NCBI GenBank assembly: GCA_029262315.1
Contig: JAJCZP010000279.1
Span: forward strand, 1-39,452
Direction: 5' to 3'
DNA: 39,452 nucleotides
From: Deltaproteobacteria bacterium
GTDB lineage: Bacteria; Desulfobacterota; Binatia; UTPRO1
Part shown: piece by piece, positions 8,113 through 17,257 of the stretch
How the letters are laid out: every line of letters starts with the position of its first letter
Position numbering within the stretch: position 1 is the stretch's first letter
Program-made: the position numbers and the translations under genes
Notes under the pieces: generated by a model
The model's database searches: none
Seen by the model: only the letters and a program-made list of their open reading frames with translations
What the model was told of the DNA's origin: nothing

Positions 8113-9366
8113 GTGGCGAAGCCCGTCACCCGCTTCCGCGATGCGCGGACCAATCGCCCGTGGCCGATCGGTGTCGCCAACCGTCTGCCGGGCTGGACCC
8201 GCCACTTCCTGCCGTTCGATGCCGGGACACTGATCGCCAACGCGGTACGTGCGGTGCCGGGATCACGGCCGAGCGACGTCGGTTTCCAGAGCGAGTTGGA
8301 GGCGCTCTGCACGGCGATCGACCGCGAGGCCAACCTCAGCTTCGCAGGACACGTCGCGGCGCGTGACGATACCGCACGCCTGGTTCGCACCCATCTCCGC
8401 GTACAACGCGCACTCGTCGCGCGCGACCTGCCCACCCCCCTGCCGCCGATCTTCATCATCGGGTGGCCGCGCAGTGGCACGAGCCATCTACTCGGCCTCC
8501 TCGCGCAGGATCCGGCGCACCGCTCGCTTCGCTACTACGAGAGCTTCGATCCCGCTCCGGCGAGCGGACCTACGCCGCCCGACGGCGTCGACCCACGCAT
8601 CGCCCGCCTCGGCCGCGTCCTTCGCGGCCTCGATTGGCTCTCGCCGCACTATCAGTCGATTCACGCGATGGAGCCAGACGATCCCGAAGAATGCGTGGCG
8701 CTCTTCATGAACGCATTCCGGACGCTCCAGTTCGAGATTCAGTATCGTGTGCCGAGCTACACCGCCCACGTCCTCCGCACGTCCCCACGGGCGGCCTATA
8801 CCTTCTACCGCGACCAGATCCGCCTGGTGCAGGCCACCAATCCCCACGGCGATCGGTGGATCCTGAAGGATCCGACGCATCTGTTCGCCCTCGACACGAT
8901 CGCCGAATTGTTTCCTGATGCGCGCATCGTCCACATCCATCGCGATCCCGTAACCGCGCTCGGCTCCATCTGCAGCCTCTATGCGCACACCCGCGCCCTA
9001 TTCAGCGACGACGTCGATCCGATACTGCTCGGGCCGGAGGTGCTCGGCAGCTTCTGGGCTGATGGGCTCGCGCGGAGCCAGACCTTCCGCGAACGGCATC
9101 CGGGTATCGCCGTCGCCGACGTCCGCTACGACGATCTCGTGCGCGCCCCACTCCCGACCCTCGCGACGCTCTACGCCGACCTTGGCCTGCTCCTCACGGA
9201 TCCGGCACGTGCCGCGATGACCGGCTACCTCGACGCGCATCCGCAGCACCCGACCCGCACCCACCGCTACTCCCTGGCGCAGTTCGGCCTCCAGCCAGAC
9301 GCGATCCGTGAACGTTTCACCGACTACCGCCAACGATTCGCGTTCACCGACACACCGGAAGCGTAG
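8113..9366 (+). CDS. PAPS-dependent sulfotransferase family protein
   Basis: Predicted to transfer sulfate from PAPS to an unknown acceptor. The protein is 417 residues with a GTG start at 8113. The 5'-phosphosulfate-binding loop is FIIGWPRSGTSHLLGLL, at about residues 115-131. The 3'-phosphate-binding region is probably RIVHIHRDPVTALGSICS, with the conserved Arg-Asp-Pro. WILKDPTHLFALD fits the family of large bacterial Sulfotransfer_3-type enzymes, which are longer than the roughly 300-residue eukaryotic cytosolic type. It lies 46 bp after moaA on the same strand, so it may share a transcript, but no functional link is evident. It converges on the phosphodiesterase gene. Confidence 0.88.
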   Translation: MAKPVTRFRDARTNRPWPIGVANRLPGWTRHFLPFDAGTLIANAVRAVPGSRPSDVGFQSELEALCTAIDREANLSFAGHVAARDDTARLVRTHLRVQRALVARDLPTPLPPIFIIGWPRSGTSHLLGLLAQDPAHRSLRYYESFDPAPASGPTPPDGVDPRIARLGRVLRGLDWLSPHYQSIHAMEPDDPEECVALFMNAFRTLQFEIQYRVPSYTAHVLRTSPRAAYTFYRDQIRLVQATNPHGDRWILKDPTHLFALDTIAELFPDARIVHIHRDPVTALGSICSLYAHTRALFSDDVDPILLGPEVLGSFWADGLARSQTFRERHPGIAVADVRYDDLVRAPLPTLATLYADLGLLLTDPARAAMTGYLDAHPQHPTRTHRYSLAQFGLQPDAIRERFTDYRQRFAFTDTPEA

Positions 9367-9386
9367 GGACGCTCCGGCCCGCGCAA

Positions 9387-10868
9387 CTAGTCGACAAAGG
9401 CTTCACGCAGAATGCGGCCGCGCGATGACTCCGGCACGCGCTTGCCCGTCGTCAATCGCGGAACGCGCAGATCGAGCAGCCACGCCGCCGTCATCCCAAG
9501 ATCGGGATTCGCCGCGGGCGCCGTTTCTTCGCCGGGAGTCACCCGCTCCGGCTGTAGGCGTGCATGCCCGCCCGTGATGATGATCGGAACCAGCTGCGCG
9601 TCCGGACCGCCGTGCATCCCGAGAAACGAGGCCGCCCACGGTCGAAACGGATCGACGAAATGGTAGCCTGGCCGTCCGACCAACACGAGCGCCCCCGTCC
9701 GCGGATGATCGATCCGCCAGTCGGGGCGTGCGTGACCTATGGTGTACTGGGCGCCGCCGTCATGCGGATTGTCGTTCCGGTACAACGCGGCCTGAACACC
9801 CGGATGCTCGAGCGCATGATGGCGCACCTTGGCCAGCACCGCGTGCTGGTCCGAGGTCAGGCTCCCAGGCTTCGCCTCGGCGATGACCACCGATTCCATC
9901 CCCCCGAGCCCGAGCAGACCGACGCCCGCAATCCCCTGCGCCTCGAGCGCGGCCCCCAGAGTGATCATCGGATAGGGTCGCCCGGCGGCGGCATTTGGGG
10001 ACACGTCCGCAAAGCCATGATCGGCCGTAATCATCAGAACCGTATCGTTCCACAAACCACTGCGCTTGAGCGCACGGATCAGGCGATCGACCTGCCGGTC
10101 CGCTTCGATCAACGCCGCGCGGGCACGATGCGAATCCGGACCGAAGACATGCGAGGTGCGATCCACGTCGGGGAGGCCCACGAACAGAAGGTCGGGATTG
10201 TTCGTGGCGATCACCTCGAGCGCCTTGTCCATCGTCCGGCGATCAGAGGCGAATCCGCGATTGCGATCGACAGGCTCGGTCGGGGTGTCCGGATCCCCCC
10301 AAAGAATATCGGGGGCGTGCTGTTTCTTGGATGTCGTGAGTAGAGGAACGAGACGCGTCTTGCCGAAGAGTGCGGCCGTGACGAGTGCGGGCCGCGTCCG
10401 CTCCGCCACCGTGAACAGCGTCTCGACCTGAAGCAGGTCCGCGCGCTCGCTCATGATGACAGTCCGCGGCACGGTCTCGGCCCAGAGAGCGTTGTTGACG
10501 ACGCCATGCGCCTCCGCGTACGCCCCGGTCATGATCGATATGTGGTTGGTGTTGGTAACCGTCGGCATCACGGCCCGCCCTTCGCGATAGAACGCCCCCT
10601 TACCGCGCGCGCCCGTGCCGAGCTTCCACAGCGTCGGCGTGAGGGTCTCGCTGATCCGGCGGCTGTCGAGACCGTCGACCAGCACGATGTAGACGCGTGG
10701 TCGCTCGGACGCCGCCGTCACTCCGACCGCCGATACCGTCGCACACGCGGTGAGCCCCACCGTCAGCCCGAGGATACCGCCGACCCACCCGAGCCATGCC
10801 GCCGGTCCCATCCCGGGCCGCCGTGCAGCGGCCCGCCCCGCCCGTCGCCTCGTCATAATCCTGATCAT
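9387..10868 (-). CDS. Type I phosphodiesterase/nucleotide pyrophosphatase family lipoprotein
   Basis: Alkaline-phosphatase-superfamily hydrolase, probably anchored outside the cytoplasm. With the ATG at 10868 the protein has 493 residues. An in-frame ATG four codons later (10856) is equally possible. A basic N-terminus and hydrophobic stretch end in the lipobox L39-T-A-C42, predicting a lipoprotein. Metal and nucleophile motifs are VLVDGLD (first Asp), PTVTNTNHISIMTG (nucleophilic Thr region), ITADHGFADV (Asp-His pair) and FLGMHGGPD (late His). This order matches NPP and phosphoglycerate-mutase-like hydrolases. The substrate (nucleotide, phosphodiester or phospholipid) cannot be decided. It is divergent from the CPA2 antiporter. 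Confidence 0.87.
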   Translation of the reverse strand: MIRIMTRRRAGRAAARRPGMGPAAWLGWVGGILGLTVGLTACATVSAVGVTAASERPRVYIVLVDGLDSRRISETLTPTLWKLGTGARGKGAFYREGRAVMPTVTNTNHISIMTGAYAEAHGVVNNALWAETVPRTVIMSERADLLQVETLFTVAERTRPALVTAALFGKTRLVPLLTTSKKQHAPDILWGDPDTPTEPVDRNRGFASDRRTMDKALEVIATNNPDLLFVGLPDVDRTSHVFGPDSHRARAALIEADRQVDRLIRALKRSGLWNDTVLMITADHGFADVSPNAAAGRPYPMITLGAALEAQGIAGVGLLGLGGMESVVIAEAKPGSLTSDQHAVLAKVRHHALEHPGVQAALYRNDNPHDGGAQYTIGHARPDWRIDHPRTGALVLVGRPGYHFVDPFRPWAASFLGMHGGPDAQLVPIIITGGHARLQPERVTPGEETAPAANPDLGMTAAWLLDLRVPRLTTGKRVPESSRGRILREAFVD

Positions 10869-11048
10869 GCCGTGCCATCGGCTACCGTGGTTCGGACCAC
10901 ATCGCAAACGCAGCCGGCCGTCGGCGCGTCGAGCACCCGTTGTGGCGGATCCAGGCACCCACCAGCACCGCAACGCCCACACCCATCGGTCGGCCTCCGT
11001 GGTCTCCCTTGCAGGCATCGACTATGGTGTGCGGCTCGTAACCCGCCC

Positions 11049-12662
11049 ATGTCTGCCGTCCTCATCGATGCGCTCGTGCGCGATCTGCTTCTCATTCTCG
11101 CGACTGGGCTCGCGATTGGCGCGCTCTGCAGGTGGCTCGGCATCTCGCTGATCGTCGGATTCCTGCTGGCCGGGGTACTCCTCGGCGACGGTGGACTCGC
11201 ACTCGGTGCCGGAACCCGCACCGAGATCGAATCGCTCGCCCACATGGGCGCGCTGTTCATGCTATTCACGATCGGCGTCGAGTTCTCGTTCGCCGAACTG
11301 CGCCAGCTGCGCCGCTTCTTTCTGGTCGGCGGTGCCATGCAGATGGCGCTCGTCGCCGTGCCGGTCACGCTCCTCGCCCTCCAGCTCGGTCTCGACGCGC
11401 GTGGCGCGTTCCTCGTAGGCGCGGCAACGGCCTTCAGCTCGACGATGCTCGTCTTCAAGGCGCTCCTCGAATACGGGGCCGCCACCGCGCCCGCCGGTCG
11501 CGGTGCCATTGGCATCTTGTTGTTCCAGGACGCCGCCCTCGTCCCCGTCATGCTGCTGGTGCCGGCGGCCGTCGCGGCACAGAGCCTGGAGGAGATGCGC
11601 GTCCTGGCCGTACTCGGCCTGGCGCTGACGGTACTCATCAGCGGGACACTCATCCGGCGCTTTGCGATTCAGTTCCTGGCCGCCCTCCGCAGCCCAGAGC
11701 TGATCCTACTCCTGGCGATCACCGTCCTCGGCGGCTGCGCATTCGGGGCGCATGTGGCGGGACTGCCTCCGGCGCTCGGCGCCTTCACAGCCGGGCTGGT
11801 CCTCAGTGGCACCCGGCTGACGCAGCAGATCGATGCCCTCCTCCTGCCGTTTCGCGAGACCTTCGCGGCCCTCTTCTTCATCAGTATCGGAATGTTGCTC
11901 CGACCGGCGATCGTCCTCGCAGATCCCGCCACCGCTCTCTGGGGCACGCTCGCGGTCGTCATGCTGAAAACGGTCGCGGCGACACTCGCACTGCGGGTTG
12001 CCGGCCTCTCGTGGCGCGGCGCGCTCGGCATGGCGCTGGCGCTCGCCCAACTCGGTGAGTTCGGCTTCATCGTCTTGTCCGAAACGCTCCGGAGCGGCCT
12101 CATGCCGCAAGATCTGTATGACCGCATGCTGGCCATCGCACTCGCGACGCTCCTGACAACCCCGCTGCTGGTGCGCTGGGGCGTCCGGATCGCGCGCGGC
12201 GACGAACAGGTCGACGACCCCCTGCCCGCCCTCGGCGGGACGAAGGACGCCGCCCACGCCGTGGTGATCGGCGCCGGGCCCGTCGGACGGAGCGCCGCGT
12301 CCGGTCTCGAAACACGCGGCTTGGACGTCGTCCTCGTCGACCGGAGCTCGGTCAATCTGCAGGGGTTCGCCCAGCTCGGCTTTCAGACCGTCACTGGCGA
12401 TGCGCTCGAACGCTCAGTCCTGCTCCGCGCCGGCGCCGCCAACGCTGCCGTCGCCGTGGTCAGCGTCCCGGATGACGACGCGGCGCTCCAGATCACCCGC
12501 AGCATCGGGGCGCTCAACCCCGAGGCGCTGGTGCTCGTGCGCTGCCGGTACCAGCGAAATGCCCCCGAGCTCCGGCGCGCCGGCGCGTCGGTGGTCGTCA
12601 GTGAAGAGGCCGAGGCCGCGGGCGCGCTCGGCCGTGCGCTCGATCGCCTCCGTCGCGAGTAG
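11049..12662 (+). CDS. CPA2-family monovalent cation:proton antiporter with TrkA-N (RCK) domain
   Basis: KefB/KefC-like inner-membrane Na+ or K+/H+ antiporter of 537 residues. The start ATG at 11049 (MSAVLIDALVRDLLL) leads straight into the first membrane helix, and the upstream in-frame extension is not family-like. About a dozen hydrophobic segments span roughly residues 1-385, including GALFMLFTIGVEFS, ATAFSSTMLVFKALLEYG and the ALAQLGEFGFIV helix that is typical of this family. The C-terminal cytoplasmic part, from about residue 404, is a Rossmann RCK domain with GAGPVGRS (GxGxxG) and a following acidic residue at VLVDRSS, suggesting NAD(H) binding as a gate. There is no second RCK_C module, so the protein is shorter than E. 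coli KefC. Confidence 0.92.
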   Translation: MSAVLIDALVRDLLLILATGLAIGALCRWLGISLIVGFLLAGVLLGDGGLALGAGTRTEIESLAHMGALFMLFTIGVEFSFAELRQLRRFFLVGGAMQMALVAVPVTLLALQLGLDARGAFLVGAATAFSSTMLVFKALLEYGAATAPAGRGAIGILLFQDAALVPVMLLVPAAVAAQSLEEMRVLAVLGLALTVLISGTLIRRFAIQFLAALRSPELILLLAITVLGGCAFGAHVAGLPPALGAFTAGLVLSGTRLTQQIDALLLPFRETFAALFFISIGMLLRPAIVLADPATALWGTLAVVMLKTVAATLALRVAGLSWRGALGMALALAQLGEFGFIVLSETLRSGLMPQDLYDRMLAIALATLLTTPLLVRWGVRIARGDEQVDDPLPALGGTKDAAHAVVIGAGPVGRSAASGLETRGLDVVLVDRSSVNLQGFAQLGFQTVTGDALERSVLLRAGAANAAVAVVSVPDDDAALQITRSIGALNPEALVLVRCRYQRNAPELRRAGASVVVSEEAEAAGALGRALDRLRRE

Positions 12663-12728
12663 CCTCCGTTCCCGGCGTCCCATGACGCCCCGCCCACCTT
12701 GCTGCTATGACCAACGCGGGAGGTGCTC

Positions 12729-13754
12729 ATGGACAACAGGGTGCATACGGCATGTTTGCTTCTGCTCACCACGGTGGCGGTCGGCGCGGCGCTCTACTGG
12801 CTGCGGCCGATCATGATTCCGTTCGTGCTCGCGCTGGTGATCTCACTCGGACTCTCGGCAATGATCGACTGGCAGCGCGAGGTGCTTCGAATCCCCGCCG
12901 CGCTCACCACCATGACGACGCTCGTCTTCGCGGTCGTCGTCTCGCTCGGCATGGGGGTCCTGGTCTCCACGTCGGTCGGCCAACTCGCCGAGAGCGCGCC
13001 CGCCTACAACGCGAAACTCATCAGCGTCGTCGAGCGCGTGACGGTGTTCCTCCCCGAGAGCGTCCGCGCCACGGCGCAACTGGACGCCTTGAGAGAGATT
13101 CCGGCCAGCACCCTCGGCACGATGCTCCTCCGCACCGGAAACGCGATCTCTGGGGTCCTGTCCCAATCGACGCTCGTCCTGATCTTCGTCCTCTTCCTCA
13201 TGATGGGCGACCGACGACGCACGGGGGCCACGACCGACGATTGGCTGACCGAGGTGGAGCAGCGCATCAAGCGCTACCTGGTCACGAAGTTCGTCCTGTC
13301 GTCGGTCACAGGGCTACTCGTCACCGGGGTGCTCGCCGTGCTCGGTGTCGACCTGGCGGTCGTCTTCGGACTGTTCGCCTTCCTGCTGAACTTCATTCCG
13401 AGCATCGGGTCGATCATTGCGACCCTGCTACCCCTGCCGGTCGTCATCGTGAGTCCCACGATCTCCCCGACAGTGGCCGTCCTGGCCATCGCCGTCCCCG
13501 GAGCCATCCAATTCACGATCGGGAGCATCCTCGAGCCGAAGCTCATGGGCGAGTCGCTCGATCTCCATCCAGTGACCATTCTCTTGGCGCTCATGCTCTG
13601 GGGCGCGCTCTGGGGCATCGTCGGCATGCTCCTCGCGACGCCGATCACCGCCTCGCTGAAGATCATGCTCGAGCGCATGGAGGCCACCCGTCCGGTTGCC
13701 GATCTACTCGCCGGGCGACTGACGCCGATTGCCCCGCTGGAGGACCCGGCCTAA
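12729..13754 (+). CDS. AI-2E family transporter (UPF0118/PerM-like)
   Basis: Polytopic membrane protein of 341 residues in the AI-2 exporter superfamily, whose members export small molecules or move ions; the cargo here is unknown. The start ATG at 12729 is fixed by GGGAGG at 12718-12723, 5 bp upstream. Features are an N-terminal hydrophobic pair (LLLLTTVAVGAALYWL, then MIPFVLALVISLGLS), a soluble middle segment, and the conserved C-terminal half. That half has FLLNFIPSIGSIIA and the family signature segment GSILEPKLMGESLDLHP, followed by LWGALWGIVGMLLATP. It begins 66 bp after the CPA2 antiporter on the same strand, a likely two-gene transport unit. Confidence 0.92.
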   Translation: MDNRVHTACLLLLTTVAVGAALYWLRPIMIPFVLALVISLGLSAMIDWQREVLRIPAALTTMTTLVFAVVVSLGMGVLVSTSVGQLAESAPAYNAKLISVVERVTVFLPESVRATAQLDALREIPASTLGTMLLRTGNAISGVLSQSTLVLIFVLFLMMGDRRRTGATTDDWLTEVEQRIKRYLVTKFVLSSVTGLLVTGVLAVLGVDLAVVFGLFAFLLNFIPSIGSIIATLLPLPVVIVSPTISPTVAVLAIAVPGAIQFTIGSILEPKLMGESLDLHPVTILLALMLWGALWGIVGMLLATPITASLKIMLERMEATRPVADLLAGRLTPIAPLEDPA

Positions 13755-13864
13755 GCCCCGCTGACACCTACGAAACCGCGTCCTCATCCTCCGCTCCCAC
13801 GAACCGCAGCACGCGCCGCTCGAGGTACGGTCCCGATTGAATAGTCGCCGCTCGTCGTCGGGCC

Positions 13865-14611
13865 TCAGCGGTAGTCAGGATTCGGGAAATCGAACCGGCA
13901 GCCTGCATCCCATTTCGACCGTTGATTGCCATGCGCCGGAATCCCGCCCGCGTCTTTGATCATGCGTGCCATGTGCATCAGATTCCACGTCATGAACGTC
14001 GTGTTCCGATTCGTAAAGTCGTTCTCGGGGCCTCCAGAACCAGGATCGAGATACGACGGCCCGGGTCCGGCCTCGCCGAGCCAGCCGGCGTCGGCCTGAG
14101 GCGGGATCACGTACCCGAGGTGTTGCAGCGAGTAGAGGACGTTCATCGCACAATGCTTGGCCCCGTCCTCGTTCCCCGTGACAAGACAGCCCCCGACCCT
14201 ACCGTAGTACGCGTACTGGCCCTGCGGGTTCAGCAGATGCGAGTTGGCGTAGAGACGCTCGATCACCTGCGTGCACACGGACGATTTCTCGCCAAGCCAG
14301 ATCGGCATCGTCAGGACGAGGATATCGGCACGCTCGACCTTCTCGTAGATGCCGGGCCAGTCGTCACGCTCCCAGCCGTGCTCGGCCATATCGGGCCACA
14401 CGCCCGTGGCGATCACATGATCCACCGGACGCAGCACCTCGACCGCGACCTTGTTTCGTTCGAGAATCGCTTGCGCGATCCGGATGAGCCCCTCGGTATG
14501 CGACACCTCCGGTGAGCGTTTCAGCGTGCAGTTGAGGAACAGCGCCCGTAGGTCCGAGAAATCCCACGTGCTCTCCGCACAATCTTTTTCCTGCTGCGCA
14601 TTCAGTACCAT
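13865..14611 (-). CDS. Flavodoxin-fold NAD(P)H-dependent oxidoreductase (FMN reductase-like)
   Basis: Flavodoxin-like FMN-binding reductase, 248 residues. The ATG at 14611 (MVLNAQQEKDC) is chosen because AAGGAG lies 6 bp upstream; an in-frame ATG at 14641 is less well placed. The phosphate-binding start of the fold is ALFLNCTLKRSPEVSHT, and the flavin-binding loops are ILVLTMPIWLGEKSS and GGCLVTGNEDGAKHC. The pattern is of NADPH-dependent FMN reductase/NAD(P)H:quinone reductase relatives. It follows the GT-C/TPR membrane protein by 26 bp on the same strand, so co-transcription is likely, but the functional relation is not obvious. Predicted cytoplasmic. Confidence 0.86.
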   Translation of the reverse strand: MVLNAQQEKDCAESTWDFSDLRALFLNCTLKRSPEVSHTEGLIRIAQAILERNKVAVEVLRPVDHVIATGVWPDMAEHGWERDDWPGIYEKVERADILVLTMPIWLGEKSSVCTQVIERLYANSHLLNPQGQYAYYGRVGGCLVTGNEDGAKHCAMNVLYSLQHLGYVIPPQADAGWLGEAGPGPSYLDPGSGGPENDFTNRNTTFMTWNLMHMARMIKDAGGIPAHGNQRSKWDAGCRFDFPNPDYR

Positions 14612-14637
14612 CCATGGCTCCTTCTGGGCGCGACCAT

Positions 14638-16338
14638 TCACTGACCACGCGTCAACTGCTCAACGGCGCCGGCGGCGGTCACCGCGACCTCCGTATTCGG
14701 GGCGAGGGCGACGACCTGCCTATAGTGCTCGACGGCCTCACCGTATCGGCCTTGATCGTAGAGCACCCCGGCTAGCACGAAGTGCAGCTTGTGGTTCCGT
14801 GCATTGATTTGCAAGCCGTCACGGAGCACACGCTCGGCGTCCGCTCGGGTCGCTGCCGCCGCACCTGCGTCTCCCGCCGCCGCGAGCGCATGGGCCCGCC
14901 ACCGATATCCGATCCCGAGCCCATGCAGCGCCCAGGCGTGCGGACCGATGGCGTTGGCTTCCTCGAAAAGGGGTATCGCCTCCTCCCCGCGCCGCTGCTG
15001 CAGGCGCACGTGTCCGAGATTGATGAGCGCCAGTCGTCGATTCGAACTGTCGCCCCGTTTCGCGAGCGCTGTCGTCAACGCCGCGTCGGCCTCGGCCACC
15101 CGTCCGGCTTGTTTGAGCGCAACGCCGAGATTCGTAAATGGCAGCGCATCGCGCTGCTCGACCGCAACGACCGCCGACCAGAGAGCGATCCCGTCATACC
15201 AAATCCGGTTCCGCATCACGGTGACCGCCGCAAGCACGCACAGCACCGCCGCCACGCCGCTCTGCAGCGTGCGTTGCTGGAGCCTCGCCTGGTAGCGCGT
15301 GAGCTCCCCTCCGATGACGAGGGCGAGACCGACGGACGGGAGATACAGGTAGCGTTCGGAAACTTTGGTCTGCAGCATTTCGGCAACCGCGACCAGAAGC
15401 GGCGGTCCGAGCGTCAACGCACACCACGCGAGCCCGAACCGCCGGAGCGTCCCCTCACGCTCACCGGCCAGCAACACGCCGACCCCGGCCGTGAGACCGG
15501 CAAGCGCCCACAGCATGACGCCCGGGCCGTGCGGGGCTTCGGGAACATAGGCGGTGACCCCCCACGGCAGCACCAGCTGTCCTACGTAGAATCCAAAGGC
15601 CCCGAGGACGCCCATGAGACCGTCCAGTCCGAAGATATCCATCCCAAGACCGACCACGCGATCGCCCGGGCGCATCACGACGTACAACAGCACGGCCGCG
15701 GCGCCGACCGCCGGCCGTTGCCACCGTGGCCGCCCCGACGCACCAGCGACGATCTCGAGCACGAGCAGCACGAGCGGGACTGCGACGCCAACCTCCTTGC
15801 TCCCGACCGCCCCGAGCGTTGCTAGCACCAGCAGGGCGAGCCACGCCGCACGCGGTCGCGCCCGATCGCGAAGCGCTACGATGAGCGCCACGAGCGCCCC
15901 TGTCGTCGCGAGCAAATCCGCCCGGCACGCGATCCACGAGACGGCCTCGCTGTGGATCGGATGCACCGCGAACACCAATCCCGCGAGGACCGCCGGCCAC
16001 GCGCCACACCCTAACCCGCGGGCCGCGCCCGCAACCAAGGCCGAGTTCAGGCCATGCAGCAGTACGCCCGTGAGGTGAAACCCGAGTGCGGTCCGGCCCC
16101 ACACGAGGATGTCGACCCAATAGGACCCGAAAGTAATCGGGCGGTACACGCGCAGGCCCGCCAGTCCCGCCGGCTCGCGCACGACGTCAAACAAGCTCAG
16201 ATAGTGGCGCACCTTGTCGAACAGGATGATCGTGTCATCCCAGACGAAGTCGTACGCCAGCGTATCGGCGTAAACAAGGACGCCCGCAACGAACGGCAGC
16301 AGCACGATTGCGCCCGACGACATCGGCCGAGGAGACAT
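14638..16338 (-). CDS. GT-C glycosyltransferase-like membrane protein with C-terminal TPR repeats (TMTC-like)
   Basis: Integral membrane protein of 566 residues. The first 390 or so residues hold many hydrophobic helices, with the luminal acidic motif DFVWDDTI after helix 1 and FAVHPIHSEAVSWIACRADLL further on. Both are hallmarks of the TMTC/DUF1736 group of protein O-mannosyltransferase relatives. The C-terminal 150 residues form about four TPR units (AVVAVEQRDALPFTNLGVAL, RLALINLGHVRLQQRRGEEA, ALHGLGIGYRWRAHALAAAG, VLAGVLYDQGRYGEAVEHYR). This arrangement suggests transfer of a lipid-linked sugar to a periplasmic target bound by the TPRs, but the reaction is unproven in bacteria. The genes on both sides on this strand are unrelated enzymes. 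Confidence 0.85.
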   Translation of the reverse strand: MSPRPMSSGAIVLLPFVAGVLVYADTLAYDFVWDDTIILFDKVRHYLSLFDVVREPAGLAGLRVYRPITFGSYWVDILVWGRTALGFHLTGVLLHGLNSALVAGAARGLGCGAWPAVLAGLVFAVHPIHSEAVSWIACRADLLATTGALVALIVALRDRARPRAAWLALLVLATLGAVGSKEVGVAVPLVLLVLEIVAGASGRPRWQRPAVGAAAVLLYVVMRPGDRVVGLGMDIFGLDGLMGVLGAFGFYVGQLVLPWGVTAYVPEAPHGPGVMLWALAGLTAGVGVLLAGEREGTLRRFGLAWCALTLGPPLLVAVAEMLQTKVSERYLYLPSVGLALVIGGELTRYQARLQQRTLQSGVAAVLCVLAAVTVMRNRIWYDGIALWSAVVAVEQRDALPFTNLGVALKQAGRVAEADAALTTALAKRGDSSNRRLALINLGHVRLQQRRGEEAIPLFEEANAIGPHAWALHGLGIGYRWRAHALAAAGDAGAAAATRADAERVLRDGLQINARNHKLHFVLAGVLYDQGRYGEAVEHYRQVVALAPNTEVAVTAAGAVEQLTRGQ

Positions 16339-16385
16339 AGCATATCGCGACCGTCTGTGTACGGAGGCGACGAGGGAGAGACGAC

Positions 16386-17150
16386 CTAGATCGTCAGTCC
16401 CCCGTCGATCGACACGATCGAGCCCGTCATGTAGCGCCCCTCGTCCGAGGCGATGAAGGCAACCAACGCCGCGACCTCAGCCGGCGAACTCACACCGAGC
16501 GGCGAAGCGAGCTTCGCGATTGCCTTTGGATTGGCACCCGCGGGCACCTCGAACTTATTCGTGAGCGGCGTATCGATCATGCCCGGCGCAACGGCGTTCA
16601 CGCGCACGTTCTTGCGCAGATACTCGTCGGCGAGCGCGCGCGTGAGATTCACGACGCCTCCCTTCGACGCGCAATAGGCCGCGCTAAAGGGTGCCCCCAT
16701 CAGCCCCGCGTTGGACGCGATGTTGACGATGTTGCCGCCACCCTCGAGCATATGCGGCAAGACCGCCTGCGCCATCAAGAACGTGCCGGTCAAGTTGACG
16801 CCGATGATCCGCGACCAGTCCTCGAACGGCATCTCGTGCGAGTGCGCAAACTTGCCGATCCCCGCGCAGTTGACCAGGACCGATGGTCTGCCGAGATCCT
16901 GCGCCGCGGCGCTCACCCCATCCCGTACCGAGGCGGGGTCCGACACATCGACGCGATAGGCCTTGGCCGTGCCACCAGCCGCACCAATCTCCTTTGCCGT
17001 CTCCGCCGCGGCGTCTACCACCAGATCGACACACGCCACGGATGCGCCCTCGGCAGCGAGACGGGCCGCGGTGGCCTTCCCCAAACCGGAGCCGGCACCA
17101 GTCACTACCGCCGTTCGGCCCTCGAAACGTCGCAAGTTCTCTCCAGGCAT
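16386..17150 (-). CDS. Short-chain dehydrogenase/reductase (FabG-like)
   Basis: Classical SDR of 254 residues, probably reducing a 3-oxoacyl thioester or a related ketone with NAD(P)H. Motifs: TGAGSGLGKA cofactor loop near the N-terminus, NCAGIGK in the NNAG position (second Asn replaced by Cys), AYCASKGG with the catalytic Tyr and Lys, and the C-terminal GSIVSIDGG. An acidic residue at the end of beta-strand 2 (ACVDLVVDA) points to NAD(H) preference. It is divergent from the thiolase at 17258, with only 107 bp between starts. A shared control region and a role in the same beta-oxidation-like route are reasonable inferences. Confidence 0.92.
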   Translation of the reverse strand: MPGENLRRFEGRTAVVTGAGSGLGKATAARLAAEGASVACVDLVVDAAAETAKEIGAAGGTAKAYRVDVSDPASVRDGVSAAAQDLGRPSVLVNCAGIGKFAHSHEMPFEDWSRIIGVNLTGTFLMAQAVLPHMLEGGGNIVNIASNAGLMGAPFSAAYCASKGGVVNLTRALADEYLRKNVRVNAVAPGMIDTPLTNKFEVPAGANPKAIAKLASPLGVSSPAEVAALVAFIASDEGRYMTGSIVSIDGGLTI

Positions 17151-17257
17151 AGGGGCGAAACGTATACCATCGCCCGCGAGTTTTCGAACCCGCTCGCGAA
17201 GGTGGAGTTTGACTCACCTCCGCCCCCCAGGAATGTCGGCGGCGAGGAGGACACCCC